Origin: Streptococcus mitis | Lineage (GTDB): Bacteria; Bacillota; Bacilli; Lactobacillales; Streptococcaceae | Direction: 5' to 3' | Length of the DNA stretch: 52,295 nucleotides | Assembly (NCBI RefSeq): GCF_001074635.1 | Contig: NZ_JUQO01000079.1 | Location: 1 to 52,295, forward strand | Shown: one piece after another, positions 8,916-18,200 of the stretch | Layout: every line of letters starts with the position of its first letter | Position numbering within the stretch: position 1 is the first letter of the stretch | The notes under the pieces: model-generated | Told to the model about the DNA's origin: nothing | The model's database searches: none | Seen by the model: the letters and a program-made list of their open reading frames with translations, nothing else | Position numbers and translations under genes: made by a program

Positions 8916-9792
8916 CTAAAAACTCCTCAATCTGGCTAAAAATACGCTCCTGCACACCAGACTCTCCAATCTGATAAAAGGTGACCTGCATACGATTACG
9001 GAACCAGGTCAACTGACGCTTGGCAAAACGACGGGTCGCCTGTTTGAGACTCTCACTAGCTTCCTCCAAGGTCTGCTCTCCACGGAAATACGGAAAGAGT
9101 TCCTTATAGCCAATTCCTTTAGCAGCCTGAACTTCAGGGTAATGGTCAAAAAGCCACTTAGCTTCGTCTAGAAGTTCAGCTTCAAACATCAAATCAACTC
9201 GATGGTTGATACGTTCATAAAGCTGACTGCGTTCATCATCCAAGCAGATGATCAGCGGTTCATACAAGGTCTCTTGATTTTCCAAGTCCTGACCAAAATG
9301 GGCAATTTCCAAGGCACGCATAGCACGACGACGATTAAACTGGGGAATTTCAAGGCCTGCTTGCTCCACAAGATAGGCTAATTCCTCATCTGTATAAGGC
9401 TCCAAACTAGCCCGATAGGCTAAAATCTCCTCATGAGGTGTCTCCCCCCCCAGATGGTAACCTTCAAGTAAACTCTGGATGTAAAGCCCCGTTCCACCAG
9501 CTATAATGGCTAGCTTGCCACGGCTGTGAATATCCTCAATAGCCATCTTAGCTTCTGAAACAAAATCAAAAGCCGAGTAAGACTCGGTTACCTCTCTAAC
9601 ATCGATTAAATGATGGGGAACAGCTGCCTGTTCTTCTGGACTAGCTTTAGCCGTCCCAATATCTAGACCACGGTAAACCTGCTGACTATCGCCACTCACA
9701 ACTTCCCCACCAAAGTGCTTGGCCACTTCAATGGCAAGAGCCGTTTTTCCAACAGCAGTCGGTCCAACAATCACAATTATTTTTGTTTTCAT
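8908..9792 (-). CDS. miaA: tRNA dimethylallyltransferase MiaA
   Basis: 294-residue enzyme that adds the dimethylallyl group to A37 of tRNAs reading UNN codons. P-loop [11 protein letters not shown] near the N-terminus, [15 protein letters not shown] and the C-terminal [13 protein letters not shown] motif are all present. The start at 9792 ([12 protein letters not shown]) is preferred over in-frame upstream codons because AAGGA lies just upstream and family members begin there. First gene of the miaA-hflX-unknown-rnz-SDR run. Confidence 0.95.
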   Translation of the reverse strand: MKTKIIVIVGPTAVGKTALAIEVAKHFGGEVVSGDSQQVYRGLDIGTAKASPEEQAAVPHHLIDVREVTESYSAFDFVSEAKMAIEDIHSRGKLAIIAGGTGLYIQSLLEGYHLGGETPHEEILAYRASLEPYTDEELAYLVEQAGLEIPQFNRRRAMRALEIAHFGQDLENQETLYEPLIICLDDERSQLYERINHRVDLMFEAELLDEAKWLFDHYPEVQAAKGIGYKELFPYFRGEQTLEEASESLKQATRRFAKRQLTWFRNRMQVTFYQIGESGVQERIFSQIEEFLDD

Positions 9793-9831
9793 CTTTTTTC
9801 CTTGAAAAATTCCCATTTTTTCGTTACTATT

Positions 9832-9840
9832 ATTATAACA
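9832..9840 (-). promoter_or_regulatory. miaA operon promoter (extended -10)
   Basis: TGTTATAAT on the minus strand forms an extended -10 about 40 bases before the miaA start. A weak inverted repeat AGGTCA-N12-TGACCT lies just upstream (about 9846-9869), between miaA and the divergent DUF3042 gene. Confidence 0.55.
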
Positions 9841-9912
9841 CAAAAAGGTCAGTCAGAAAAATGTGACCTCTTGAGGAGGCTGGCTAATTAAGAAGATAAA
9901 GGAGGAAGACTC

Positions 9913-10083
9913 ATGGCTAAAGGATTCGCTAAAGGTCTTGTAACAGGTGTCGCAGGAACTGTCGCTGCAGTTGCAGGTGCAGTATACGCATTTAAAAAGA
10001 AAGTGATCGAACCAGAAGAGCAAAAAGCAGCTTTCATCGAAGAAAACCGTAAAAAAGCAGCTCGTCGTCGCGTATCACGTTAA
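9913..10083 (+). CDS. DUF3042 family small protein
   Basis: A 56-residue protein: start MAKGFAKGLV, an Ala/Gly/Val-rich hydrophobic segment (about residues 9-26) and a strongly charged C-terminal half (KKKVIEPEE, ENRKKAARRR). This is the DUF3042 pattern of streptococci and lactobacilli, probably a single-pass membrane peptide with a cytoplasmic helix. Function unknown. It has a near-perfect ribosome site (AAAGGAGGA, about 9 bases upstream) and its own terminator, suggesting high expression. Confidence 0.8.
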   Translation: MAKGFAKGLVTGVAGTVAAVAGAVYAFKKKVIEPEEQKAAFIEENRKKAARRRVSR

Positions 10084-10090
10084 GAAACAA

Positions 10091-10126
10091 AAGAAGTTGG
10101 GATTTATTTTCTCAACTTCTTTTTTC
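10091..10126. terminator. Bidirectional terminator between DUF3042 and thyA
   Basis: 12-bp stem AAGAAGTTGGGA paired with TCTCAACTTCTT (one G-T pair), loop TTTATTT, then a T run on the plus strand. The genes are convergent. Confidence 0.8.
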
Positions 10127-10133
10127 TATTCTT

Positions 10134-10973
10134 TTAAATAGCTAGGTCAAACTTCAACTGTGGCTTGACAGGGTCATAATCCACCAATTCAAAATCTTCT
10201 GCTTTGATATCAAAGAAATTAGTCCCATCAGGAACATTCAAAACCAAGCGTGGTTGGCAGTCAGACGGCTCACGACGAAGCAATTCCTGAGCTTGTTCAA
10301 ATTGATTGTCATAGATATGGAGATTGTTGATAAAGTAGAAGAACTTCCCAAGCTTCCAGCCAAAATGTTTGGCAATCATCATTTGAAGAGCCACATACTG
10401 CATAGCATTGATGTGGTGGGCCACCAACATATCATTCGAGCGCTGAGTCAAGGTCGCATCCAGATAGATTTCCCCATCAACACGGCGGACATCAAACATA
10501 GTCTGAAAGGCGCATGGGAGTAGGCCTTCTGTTTCTTCGAAAGCTTGGTAATCCCAAAGGGAGATAATATTCCGACGATTCCAAGGATTGGCTTCCAACT
10601 GTTTGAGAAGCTTATTGATGATATCGTGTTTCTTAACGACTGCCCCGTAACGCTCACCAATAGTTCCTGTATCTCCCACTTCCCAGTCATTCCAGTAGTG
10701 AACGTTGTACTTGTCATTAAGCACGTCTAGGCTATTTGACTGATCTTGGTAGATCCAGAGAACTTCCTTGATGGCGGATTTGATAGCGATAGGACGCAAG
10801 GTTGTAATGGGAAATTCACCCTTAGCCAAATCATACTCGGCAAAGGCACCTGTCACATATTTAGAGTTGGCAACGGTTCCGTCCTTGTACTTAGGACGAG
10901 CCTGTTCTGAGAAAACACCTTCCTTTAGAATGCGTTCAATATTTTCTTTAAAAATCGTATCTGCTTTGGTCAT
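10134..10973 (-). CDS. thyA: Thymidylate synthase
   Basis: 279-residue ThyA that methylates dUMP to dTMP using methylene-tetrahydrofolate. The catalytic Cys is Cys154 in LLPCAFQ; QRSNDM and the C-terminal substrate-binding segment (HIYDNQ, and the hydrophobic C-terminus ending DLAI) are present. This is the classical folate-dependent enzyme rather than ThyX. It is a single-gene unit, with GAGGTG as ribosome site and a shared terminator downstream. Confidence 0.95.
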   Translation of the reverse strand: MTKADTIFKENIERILKEGVFSEQARPKYKDGTVANSKYVTGAFAEYDLAKGEFPITTLRPIAIKSAIKEVLWIYQDQSNSLDVLNDKYNVHYWNDWEVGDTGTIGERYGAVVKKHDIINKLLKQLEANPWNRRNIISLWDYQAFEETEGLLPCAFQTMFDVRRVDGEIYLDATLTQRSNDMLVAHHINAMQYVALQMMIAKHFGWKLGKFFYFINNLHIYDNQFEQAQELLRREPSDCQPRLVLNVPDGTNFFDIKAEDFELVDYDPVKPQLKFDLAI

Positions 10974-11019
10974 TTCATTTCACCTCATTCATTGTCCTAA
11001 CTAGTATAGCATAAAAAAA

Positions 11020-11066
11020 GAAAGGAGGAAAATCACTCGCTTCTGGAAAGCAATTTTCTCCTTTTT
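11020..11066 (-). terminator. Terminator of glcK
   Basis: On the minus strand AAAGGAGAAAAT pairs with ATTTTCCTCCTTT (one bulged C) around a 22-base loop, followed by a T run, just after the glucokinase stop. Confidence 0.7.
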
Positions 11067-11070
11067 TATT

Positions 11071-12030
11071 TTATTGCAATACAAGTGATGCTGCCCCGAT
11101 AACCCCAGCGTCATTTCCTAGAGTTGCAAGAGCCAATTTTGTTGATGTGCGTACTTGTGGGAAGCTATTTTCGTCGTAGACTTTTTGAATACCTTGTAGA
11201 AGGAATTCTCCTGCAGCTGACACCCCACCACCGATGACTATTGTTGATGGGTTTAGGATTGAACCGATGTTGGCACAAGCGATTCCTAAGTAACGTGAGA
11301 AGTTACGGTAAACGATTAAAGCAAGGTCGTCTCCTTCTTTTGCAAGATCAAAGACCGTCTTAGCAGTTACTTCTTCTCCGTTATCAATCAAGCGTTTCAA
11401 GGCTGCATCGCCTTCGTATTCATCGGCATAGCGACGAGTCAAGTTGACAATACCTGTTGCAGAAGCAACTGTCTCAAGGCAACCTTTCTTACCGCAAGTA
11501 CATGCGATTGGTTGATCAAAGTCAACAGTGATATGGCCAAGCTCACCTGCTGCACCAGCCACACCGTGAAGCAATTTTCCTTCTGCGACAATACCGCCAC
11601 CAACACCAGTACCGAGTGTCATAAAGACAACGTCTGGTTGGTTATCTCCAGCACCCATCCAACGTTCACCAAGAGCTGCCACGTTGGCATCATTATCGAT
11701 GAAGAATGGAATACCCAAGGCTTTTTCAATTTTTTCTTTAATTGGTTGAAGAGTTTTCCAGTTCAAGTTGTAGGCACCAATAACAGTTCCTTTTTCACGA
11801 TCAACCACACCTGGTGATCCCATTCCAATACCTTGGAAGTCTGCTGCTGCCAATCCAAGTAAGTCCAAACGATGTTGAATAGACTCAATCATATCATCAA
11901 CGATATGGCTTCCCTCATCCAAAATGTTGGTCTTGATTGACCATTTTTCTTGGATTTCTCCTGCTGTTGTCAAGATTGCAAATTTGATAGAAGTTCCACC
12001 AAGGTCAATCCCAATAATCTTTTGACTCAT
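11071..12030 (-). CDS. glcK: Glucokinase (ROK family)
   Basis: 319-residue ROK-family glucokinase that phosphorylates free glucose to glucose-6-phosphate. Visible features are the N-terminal phosphate-binding loop (IGIDLGGTSIKFA), the catalytic Asp in DNDANVAALGE, and the zinc-binding motif CTCGKKGC that defines the ROK family. I start it at 12030 (MSQKI) since AAGGAG is optimally spaced from this ATG; an ATG directly before it is too close. A CcpA-like palindrome lies on the -35 box (see 12079-12117), suggesting carbon-source control. Confidence 0.93.
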   Translation of the reverse strand: MSQKIIGIDLGGTSIKFAILTTAGEIQEKWSIKTNILDEGSHIVDDMIESIQHRLDLLGLAAADFQGIGMGSPGVVDREKGTVIGAYNLNWKTLQPIKEKIEKALGIPFFIDNDANVAALGERWMGAGDNQPDVVFMTLGTGVGGGIVAEGKLLHGVAGAAGELGHITVDFDQPIACTCGKKGCLETVASATGIVNLTRRYADEYEGDAALKRLIDNGEEVTAKTVFDLAKEGDDLALIVYRNFSRYLGIACANIGSILNPSTIVIGGGVSAAGEFLLQGIQKVYDENSFPQVRTSTKLALATLGNDAGVIGAASLVLQ

Positions 12031-12078
12031 CATATTCTCCTTTTTCATTATGAATTAACTGAAAATGCTTACAGATAT

Positions 12079-12117
12079 AGTATAACAAAAACTAATCGTT
12101 TATGCAAAGGTTTGCAT
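12079..12117 (-). promoter_or_regulatory. glcK promoter with palindromic operator on the -35
   Basis: Minus strand: -35 TTGCAT (12102-12107), 17-base spacer, -10 TATACT (12079-12084). The 16-base sequence ATGCAAAGGTTTGCAT (12102-12117) is a palindrome with a GG/CC centre and covers the -35. On the minus strand it differs from the cre consensus (TGNAANCGNTTNCA) by one central base, so CcpA or another LacI-family regulator is the likely binder. Confidence 0.6.
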
Positions 12118-12141
12118 TAACTTTCTGAATTTTATCCTGAC

Positions 12142-12834
12142 TTATGGTTTCCAGAGACCTGAAGCATCGACATAGTAACGACCTCCATCAACTCTCTCAT
12201 TTTTAGCCATTTTGCCATCTGATTTCAAATAGTAATTGCCTTGCCATGTATTGCGAGCGTATGAACCATCTGATTTCAAGTAATACCAGGCTTGGTAAGA
12301 AGAGTCATAAATCCATTCACCTTGTGCCATTTTACCGTTTGATTTAAGGTAATAATCTCCTTGCCATGCATTCTTTGCATAAGAACCATCTGATTTCAAA
12401 TAATACCAAGCTTGATAAGAAGAGTCATAAATCCATTCGCTCTGTGCCATTTTACCATCAGCTTTCAGGTAATAGCTTCCCTGCCAAGCATTTTTCACTG
12501 GATTTCCATTTTCATCAAAGTAGTACCAAGCACCGTCCTGCTTAACCCAGCCACTTGCTGTTGCTGAACTTGTATCAGTTTGAGCCGCCGTTGATTGTTT
12601 TGCTTTGAAAGCACCTTTTGGGGCATTTTTCAATTCACACGCCACACCATCATGATCACGGTCTAACTTGGCAGAATAACCAGGTTCTCCCTCATGAATA
12701 TCCGCGTATCCATTCGCCCAAGCTTCCTTACAACTAGAAAAATGAATGTTTTCTTCTGCTAACACAGGTTGTGAAAACAAGGCTAAAACTGGCAAGGTAG
12801 CCAGACTCATTTTTAAAAATAGACGTTTGTTCAT
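12142..12834 (-). CDS. Secreted choline-binding protein with Excalibur domain
   Basis: 230 residues: signal peptide (cleavage likely after VLA, residue 26), an Excalibur calcium-binding domain (about residues 30-66) with CKEAWANGYADI and the Asp loop DRDHDGVACE, a short Ala/Ser/Thr linker, then about seven choline-binding repeats (GAWYYFDENGNP type) to the C-terminus. The repeats should anchor it on phosphocholine of teichoic acids. Two 41-residue blocks (each WQG..YYLK plus EWIYDSSYQAWYYLK) are near-identical at DNA level, pointing to recent duplication. The 13-base palindrome ATAACAATGTTAT (12846-12858) lies just upstream of its ribosome site. Enzymatic activity is not predicted. Confidence 0.88.
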   Translation of the reverse strand: MNKRLFLKMSLATLPVLALFSQPVLAEENIHFSSCKEAWANGYADIHEGEPGYSAKLDRDHDGVACELKNAPKGAFKAKQSTAAQTDTSSATASGWVKQDGAWYYFDENGNPVKNAWQGSYYLKADGKMAQSEWIYDSSYQAWYYLKSDGSYAKNAWQGDYYLKSNGKMAQGEWIYDSSYQAWYYLKSDGSYARNTWQGNYYLKSDGKMAKNERVDGGRYYVDASGLWKP

Positions 12835-12883
12835 TTCTTTCTCCTATAACAATGTTATCGATTTCAATATTATTTTACAAAAC

Positions 12884-13498
12884 TTACTTTAACAATTCAA
12901 GAAAATCTTTGACTGTCCCAGCAAACTCTTCTGGTTTAGCTTCGTTCAAAACATGAGGGCCGTCTGGGATAATCTGAAATTGGGATTCTGATATTAATTT
13001 ATGAAGACTTCTCATAGAACTAAGATTCGGTTTATCTTTGCTACCACAAATTAGTAAGGTTGGATAAGGACAAGTTCTTGATATAGCCGTTAAATCAAGT
13101 GTCTTCAATTCCTCAGAAACTCCGACCATAAGAGCTTTGTTTGCTCCCCGTTTTTCAAAAAAACTTTTTGGAAGTAGTTTAAAAATCATCAACTGGATTT
13201 TAAATAAGATATTTCCAGCTAATTTCAGAGGGCAACCTGACAAAACTAAACCTTGAAGATTTGGTAAATCATAACTGGAAAGTTCTAGTGCCAGGGCCGC
13301 ACCTAAAGACAATCCAACCAAAATAAAAGGTTCTGTCTCTTGAGCTAGATGCTGATAAACTCGTTCCTTGGCTTGTTGATAGTTGCTAACTGTAGAAGGA
13401 AATAACTCGATAGCCTCAGAAGGATAATCTGTCAGTAGATTTCGAACTTCTTTCCAACTCTCTGCTGACTGCCCTAGCCCGTGTAAAATACCAGTTTT
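12884..13498 (-). pseudogene. Alpha/beta hydrolase reading frame lacking a start codon
   Basis: The frame encodes about 204 residues of a complete-looking small alpha/beta hydrolase: oxyanion-hole motif HGLGQSAESW near the N-terminus, nucleophile elbow GLSLG, an Asp in CGSKDKPN and the catalytic His in DGPHVLN. However, no ATG, GTG or TTG lies in frame from the pabB stop down to a TTG at 13321, which is already at the nucleophile elbow. The frame begins AAT-AAA-ACT-GGT; a single missing G would explain this (expected ATG-AAA-ACT). GAGGAG sits right where a ribosome site should be. Either the gene is inactivated by a 1-base deletion or it uses a non-standard start such as ATT. It follows pabB-pabC directly. 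Confidence 0.75.
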
Positions 13499-13500
13499 AT

Positions 13501-15222
13501 TTAGTTCTCCTCTAGGCTTAATTCATACAAGCCTCTCACTGCATTACAGCCGTAAATAGCTTCTGCTTGGGCTAAATCTGCCAAGGTCAAGACTTTCTCT
13601 TCTACCTGTCCTGTTTCTAGCAAATGCTGACGATAAATTCCTGGTAAGATTCCAAGTTCGATAGGCGGTGTGTAGAGTTTCCCAGCGATTTTCAGAACCA
13701 AATTTCCGATAGAGGTTTCAAGAAGTTCTCCAGACTTATTGTGGTAAATAATCTCTTGCTTCCCTAGGTTCAAATGCGGTCTATAAGTCGTTTTAAAATA
13801 GGTAAAGGCTTGTTGCAAATTGGTTTCCTGAAGGTAAAGTTTGGCCTGACAAAAACTTGGACTAAGGGGTGTTAATACTTGACGACTGAGTTCTATCTCT
13901 CCAGACTTGTCGAGAGAAATACGCAAGCGGTAATCTTGATTAGCATCACAAGCCTGACACTCTTCCTCTATCCTTTGTCTCAAGTATTCTGGATTAAAAG
14001 GATAGGCAAAATAGCGACTAGCCTTTCTGAGTCTTTCTATATGCTCTTCTTTAAATAGCAAATGGTTCTGACTAATTTTCCCTGTCGTAATAAGCTGAAA
14101 AGGGATTTGTTTCCGATAAAGCACAGCAGCCTTTTGATGAACCTCACGATATTCAGACTCCCAGGTGCTGTCCCAAGTGATTCCCCCACCAACTCCATAA
14201 ATGGCTTGACCCTTGTGAAGTTGAATGGTACGAATGGCCACATTAAAAATCCTCCGTCCATTTGGAAGCAAGATACCAATGGTCCCACAGTAAACACCAC
14301 GTGCTTGAGGCTCTAAGTTCTTGATGATTTCCATAGTCGCTATCTTTGGTGCGCCAGTTATAGAACCGCAAGGAAAGAGTGAGCGGAAAATTTCAACTAA
14401 ATCCACATCTGATCGAACTTGACTTTTAATAGTCGAAGTCATCTGCCAGACAGTCGAATACTGCTCCACTTGACACAAACGCTCCACATGCTCACTCCCC
14501 ACCTCAGAAATACGGTTCATATCATTGCGCAAGAGGTCCACGATCATCATATTTTCAGAGCGATTTTTGGGATCCTGCTCCAACCAACTAGCTTGGGCAA
14601 GGTCTTCTTGGTCGGTGATCCCACGCTGAGTTGTTCCCTTCATTGGTCGTGTTGTCAACTCACGGTCATTTTGCTCAAAAAAGAGCTCTGGGCTCATGGA
14701 AATCACTGCCATCTCATCATGTTCCACATAAGCATTGTAGCCTGCCTCCTGCTCTACCACCATACGATTGTAGATAGCAAAAGGATTAGCACTTAAGTCC
14801 TGCTTGAGTTGGACGGTGTAGTTAACCTGATAGGTGTCCCCCTGCCGCAAATGATGATGAATCTGAGCAATGGCTTTTTCATAGTCATCTGCAGATGTTA
14901 CTTCCTGCCAATTTGAAGGCAAATCAACCTCATCATAAGTCAAGGGAATAGGGGAGGTCTCCACCCTATCATGAACAGTAAAGTAAAGTAAATACTCGTC
15001 CAATAAAGGTGCCTTGTGAACTGCTAGTTTCTCTTCAAAAGCAGGTGCAGCCTCGTAGCTGACATAGCCCACCACATAATAGCCTTGCTCTTGGTAGCTT
15101 TCCACTTGTGCCAGCAAGTCTGACACTTCTGCTACATTTCTCGTTTTCAACTCTTTAATCGGCTGGGTAAAGGTGTATCTCTCCCCCAAAGCCCTAAAAT
15201 CAATCACTGTTTTTCTATGCAT
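13501..15222 (-). CDS. pabB: Fused aminodeoxychorismate synthase I and aminodeoxychorismate lyase
   Basis: 573-residue fusion for p-aminobenzoate (folate precursor) synthesis. Residues 1 to about 360 are the chorismate-binding PabB domain, with RPMKGTTQRG (the Lys typical of PabB rather than TrpE), SENMMIVDLLRND and GSITGAPK. From about 370 to the end is a PabC-type fold IV PLP enzyme (LLFKEEHIERL..., GELLETSIGNL, GILPGIYRQ). Both steps from chorismate plus ammonia to p-aminobenzoate are thus in one chain; the amidotransferase PabA is not in the window. Its ATG is six bases from an extended -10 (TGCTATACT), so the mRNA is probably leaderless. Confidence 0.92.
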   Translation of the reverse strand: MHRKTVIDFRALGERYTFTQPIKELKTRNVAEVSDLLAQVESYQEQGYYVVGYVSYEAAPAFEEKLAVHKAPLLDEYLLYFTVHDRVETSPIPLTYDEVDLPSNWQEVTSADDYEKAIAQIHHHLRQGDTYQVNYTVQLKQDLSANPFAIYNRMVVEQEAGYNAYVEHDEMAVISMSPELFFEQNDRELTTRPMKGTTQRGITDQEDLAQASWLEQDPKNRSENMMIVDLLRNDMNRISEVGSEHVERLCQVEQYSTVWQMTSTIKSQVRSDVDLVEIFRSLFPCGSITGAPKIATMEIIKNLEPQARGVYCGTIGILLPNGRRIFNVAIRTIQLHKGQAIYGVGGGITWDSTWESEYREVHQKAAVLYRKQIPFQLITTGKISQNHLLFKEEHIERLRKASRYFAYPFNPEYLRQRIEEECQACDANQDYRLRISLDKSGEIELSRQVLTPLSPSFCQAKLYLQETNLQQAFTYFKTTYRPHLNLGKQEIIYHNKSGELLETSIGNLVLKIAGKLYTPPIELGILPGIYRQHLLETGQVEEKVLTLADLAQAEAIYGCNAVRGLYELSLEEN

Positions 15223-15228
15223 ACCTTA

Positions 15229-15237
15229 AGTATAGCA
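15229..15237 (-). promoter_or_regulatory. pabB promoter, leaderless geometry
   Basis: Extended -10 TGCTATACT on the minus strand ends six bases before the pabB ATG. AAGG lies only one base from the ATG, too close for a ribosome site. The element abuts the zmpB terminator. Confidence 0.6.
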
Positions 15238-15238
15238 T

Positions 15239-15275
15239 AAAAAGGCAGATCAAGAAAAACTTAATCTACCTTTTT
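15239..15275 (-). terminator. Terminator of zmpB
   Basis: Minus strand AAAAAGG-AGAT-AAG pairs with CTT-ATCT-CCTTTTT (two mismatches) around TTTTTC, followed by T. It ends right at the pabB promoter. Confidence 0.75.
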
Positions 15276-15295
15276 ACTCATCTATTTAATACAAT

Positions 15296-18200
15296 CTATG
15301 CTTTAAAAAGATTTCCTGAGAATCCGTCTGTATTCTTAAGAAGTGCTTTAAAGACTTTTGATTTAAGCTCTACAGTTTTAGCTGTTCCTCCACCTGCTAG
15401 GTCAGCCTCAACCGCCTTATCAAATAAGACTTTTAGCTCAGCATAATTAGTAATTTGTTTACCATCAATTTCAATTGCAGTAAATCCTTTGTCAGCTTTT
15501 GCTTTCACTTCTTGATAATAAGCTTTTTTCCATTCTTCAAGAGTACTAAATCTGTTATTAGAAACTTTCTTGATAATGAAGTCATCACCTAACATCTTAT
15601 TATTTTCTTTATTAGCTGCATCTTGATACTTACTAGAAGCATATCCAACAAATCCATTCTCATATCCGAAGTAACCCCACATACGGAATGTATTATGTTT
15701 AAATGATGCCGCACCAGGAGCACCTTGACTTGTATTACCGCCATAGATACCTGTCATCATATTCATATTGACATAAGCAGAGCTGAAGTCCGTTGGGTTA
15801 TAAGTACCGTCACCAGGAGCGCCATGTTTCGTCATTAGGTTATTAGTAACTAAGTCATCAATTGTATTGATGGTGATTTTTTTCTCATCCTCTGTCAACT
15901 CACGAATTTTATCGAACTGATGACCTGAATTTCCACTACGGTATTGTCGATCCATTTTCTTGAACCAACGACTTGTATTTCCTTTTAACTGCGGTAATAC
16001 AGCATCAGCTTCAAGATGGTCTAACATCATAAGAGCATCATTATAGTTCTTCATGTAGTGATCGATTTGTTCACGAGTTTGTAATTTATCAGGATCTGGA
16101 TTATACCATTGATCTCCATCATTTTGACGATGATAAGCCATGTTAATACCTAATGCTCCATACTCACCATTATATGTTGATTTATCAGGTGTTTGTAACA
16201 TACCTTGCGCATATGCTTCAAGATCTGTACCTGGACGATGTCTATGACCACCAAGATATGCCATACGGTCATTTACGTGTGTTGTTTCATGTGTAAATGC
16301 TGAAATACCAAAGTCCTCTAACATATTTGTTACCATGAAGAAAACTTGTTCATCTTCATATGGATTTGCATAGACTTTAGCCATAGCTCCCATATTCCAA
16401 TTAATTTGATGCCATCTATCTGTTGGGCCAAATAACTCACGAATTGGTGTCGCTACCTTACCATCTGTACCATATCCACGACGATTAGCATCCTTAATAC
16501 CTGCATAAGCTTGATTATCCCATACAGGTGTAGGAACCATATTTTGACTCTTAAGAAGTCTATCTCGAACATTCGGAAGTGCAAGACGTGACCAGAAGTC
16601 TAAGTATGTTTGTTGAGCTTTAGCTACATAATTAATACGTTCTTTGAACGCTTCACGTTCAGCTTCTGTATTTTTACCATATTTTTCAAATGAACTATAA
16701 GCCATAGTATTATAGGTTGAAATCATAAAGATATGTGCTTTCTTCAAGTTCAATAATGGTAAAATCATACGTGCATGCATATTATTATTCAGACCATCAA
16801 AGACACGATGACGTTTATTTTTGAAATCTGGATTTGTTGTTTCAGGTTCTACAACATAAACATTTTTCGCTGAGTGAATAAACCAATCATTAAGATCAGT
16901 GTCATTTGTGAAGAGACGCATATTATAATCTAAGAAACTACGTAAATCACCTTTACCAGTGTCTCCTGCAATAATTTCACGGTATGCATCTTGAGTTCTA
17001 TCACCCTTTAAGTTCTTTTCTTGCGAGCCAATTCGAATCAATCTGTCAATAACACTTGGTGTCTTACCATAGAAGTCTGGTTTAAACATCATCATATTCT
17101 TAATGTTCAAGTCACCATATTCAATTCCATAATAACGATTGAGGTAAGTAAGTGCCATCATAATTTTAGCTTTATTATCTTCTACTTTCTTAAGAAGTGC
17201 TTTGATGGCTGCCTCATCACCATTTAACTGATGATCTTCATTTTCAACAAGAGCTTTTACTAATTTATCAAGATTTCCTTTTACTTCTGAGAAACTTTCT
17301 TCTAAATATAATGCTCCAACATTACCTGTTATCGCACGAACTTCAGGAGATTCAAGAGTAATTGTATCTAGTTTTGCTTTAATATCACTTAGTAATTGAG
17401 TACGGTCTTTAACCACCATATTTGGTGTGTAAACTACATCTCCTAAATCTGTAATACCATATTCTTTTACTTGTTCCACGTTTGATGTAGCCTTAGGTGA
17501 CACAGCTTTTTCTTCTTTCGTACCATCAGCATAATGAATCATAATATGATCGACATCTGACAAGTCTGTTACAAATTGTCCATCTTTCATACCTGTAACT
17601 GATAATACTTCTTTGGTTAACAAGTTTGAACCTTCTGCAAGTTTATTACCTTGATTGATAATCCACTCTTTATTGTAGAACGGTTGAAGTTTTTCAATAT
17701 TACGGTATGCAAGTTCACGTTCTGCATTGTAATCTTGAGTAGTTTTATACGTGTCTTCTTTATACGCTACATAATTCAGTTTATCAGTCAAATATGGTGT
17801 GATTTCATATTTATCAGCTGTGATATTGAACGAAGCAATACGTTTATCCGCTTCTACTTGATCGACACCCTTAATTTGTTTCGAACGGTTATAAGAAACG
17901 TTACCTGATGCAACATCATTCACATACACATTGTTCTTGAAGTAATCAAATCCGAAGTATGGGTCACCTGAGTCAACCGATCCTGAACCATACATCATTT
18001 CACCATTTGTCACTTTCATCATGCTGACGTTATTTTCAACCCAACCCCAATCATAGTTTTCATGAATTAAACCACCACTTTGATTGTTCGTTTGAAGCGT
18101 CATGGTACCTTTGACAACAGATTTTGTTAATCGACCTTTTTGTTTAACATCATTTGGATTTCCACCATGGTTGACTTTGGCAACAAGTCCACCAAATTTA

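Noticed and set aside
9841..9912. Regulatory hairpin between miaA and DUF3042
   Set aside because: The AGGTCA-N12-TGACCT repeat is weak and no better than chance in such a spacer; noted with the miaA promoter only.
12884..13321. Hydrolase gene starting at the TTG at 13321
   Set aside because: This start would drop the oxyanion-hole region and begin at the nucleophile elbow; the coding frame plainly continues upstream to pabB.
14037..14316. ORFs on both strands inside pabB
   Set aside because: Shadow frames of the PabB/PabC fusion; no independent start signals.
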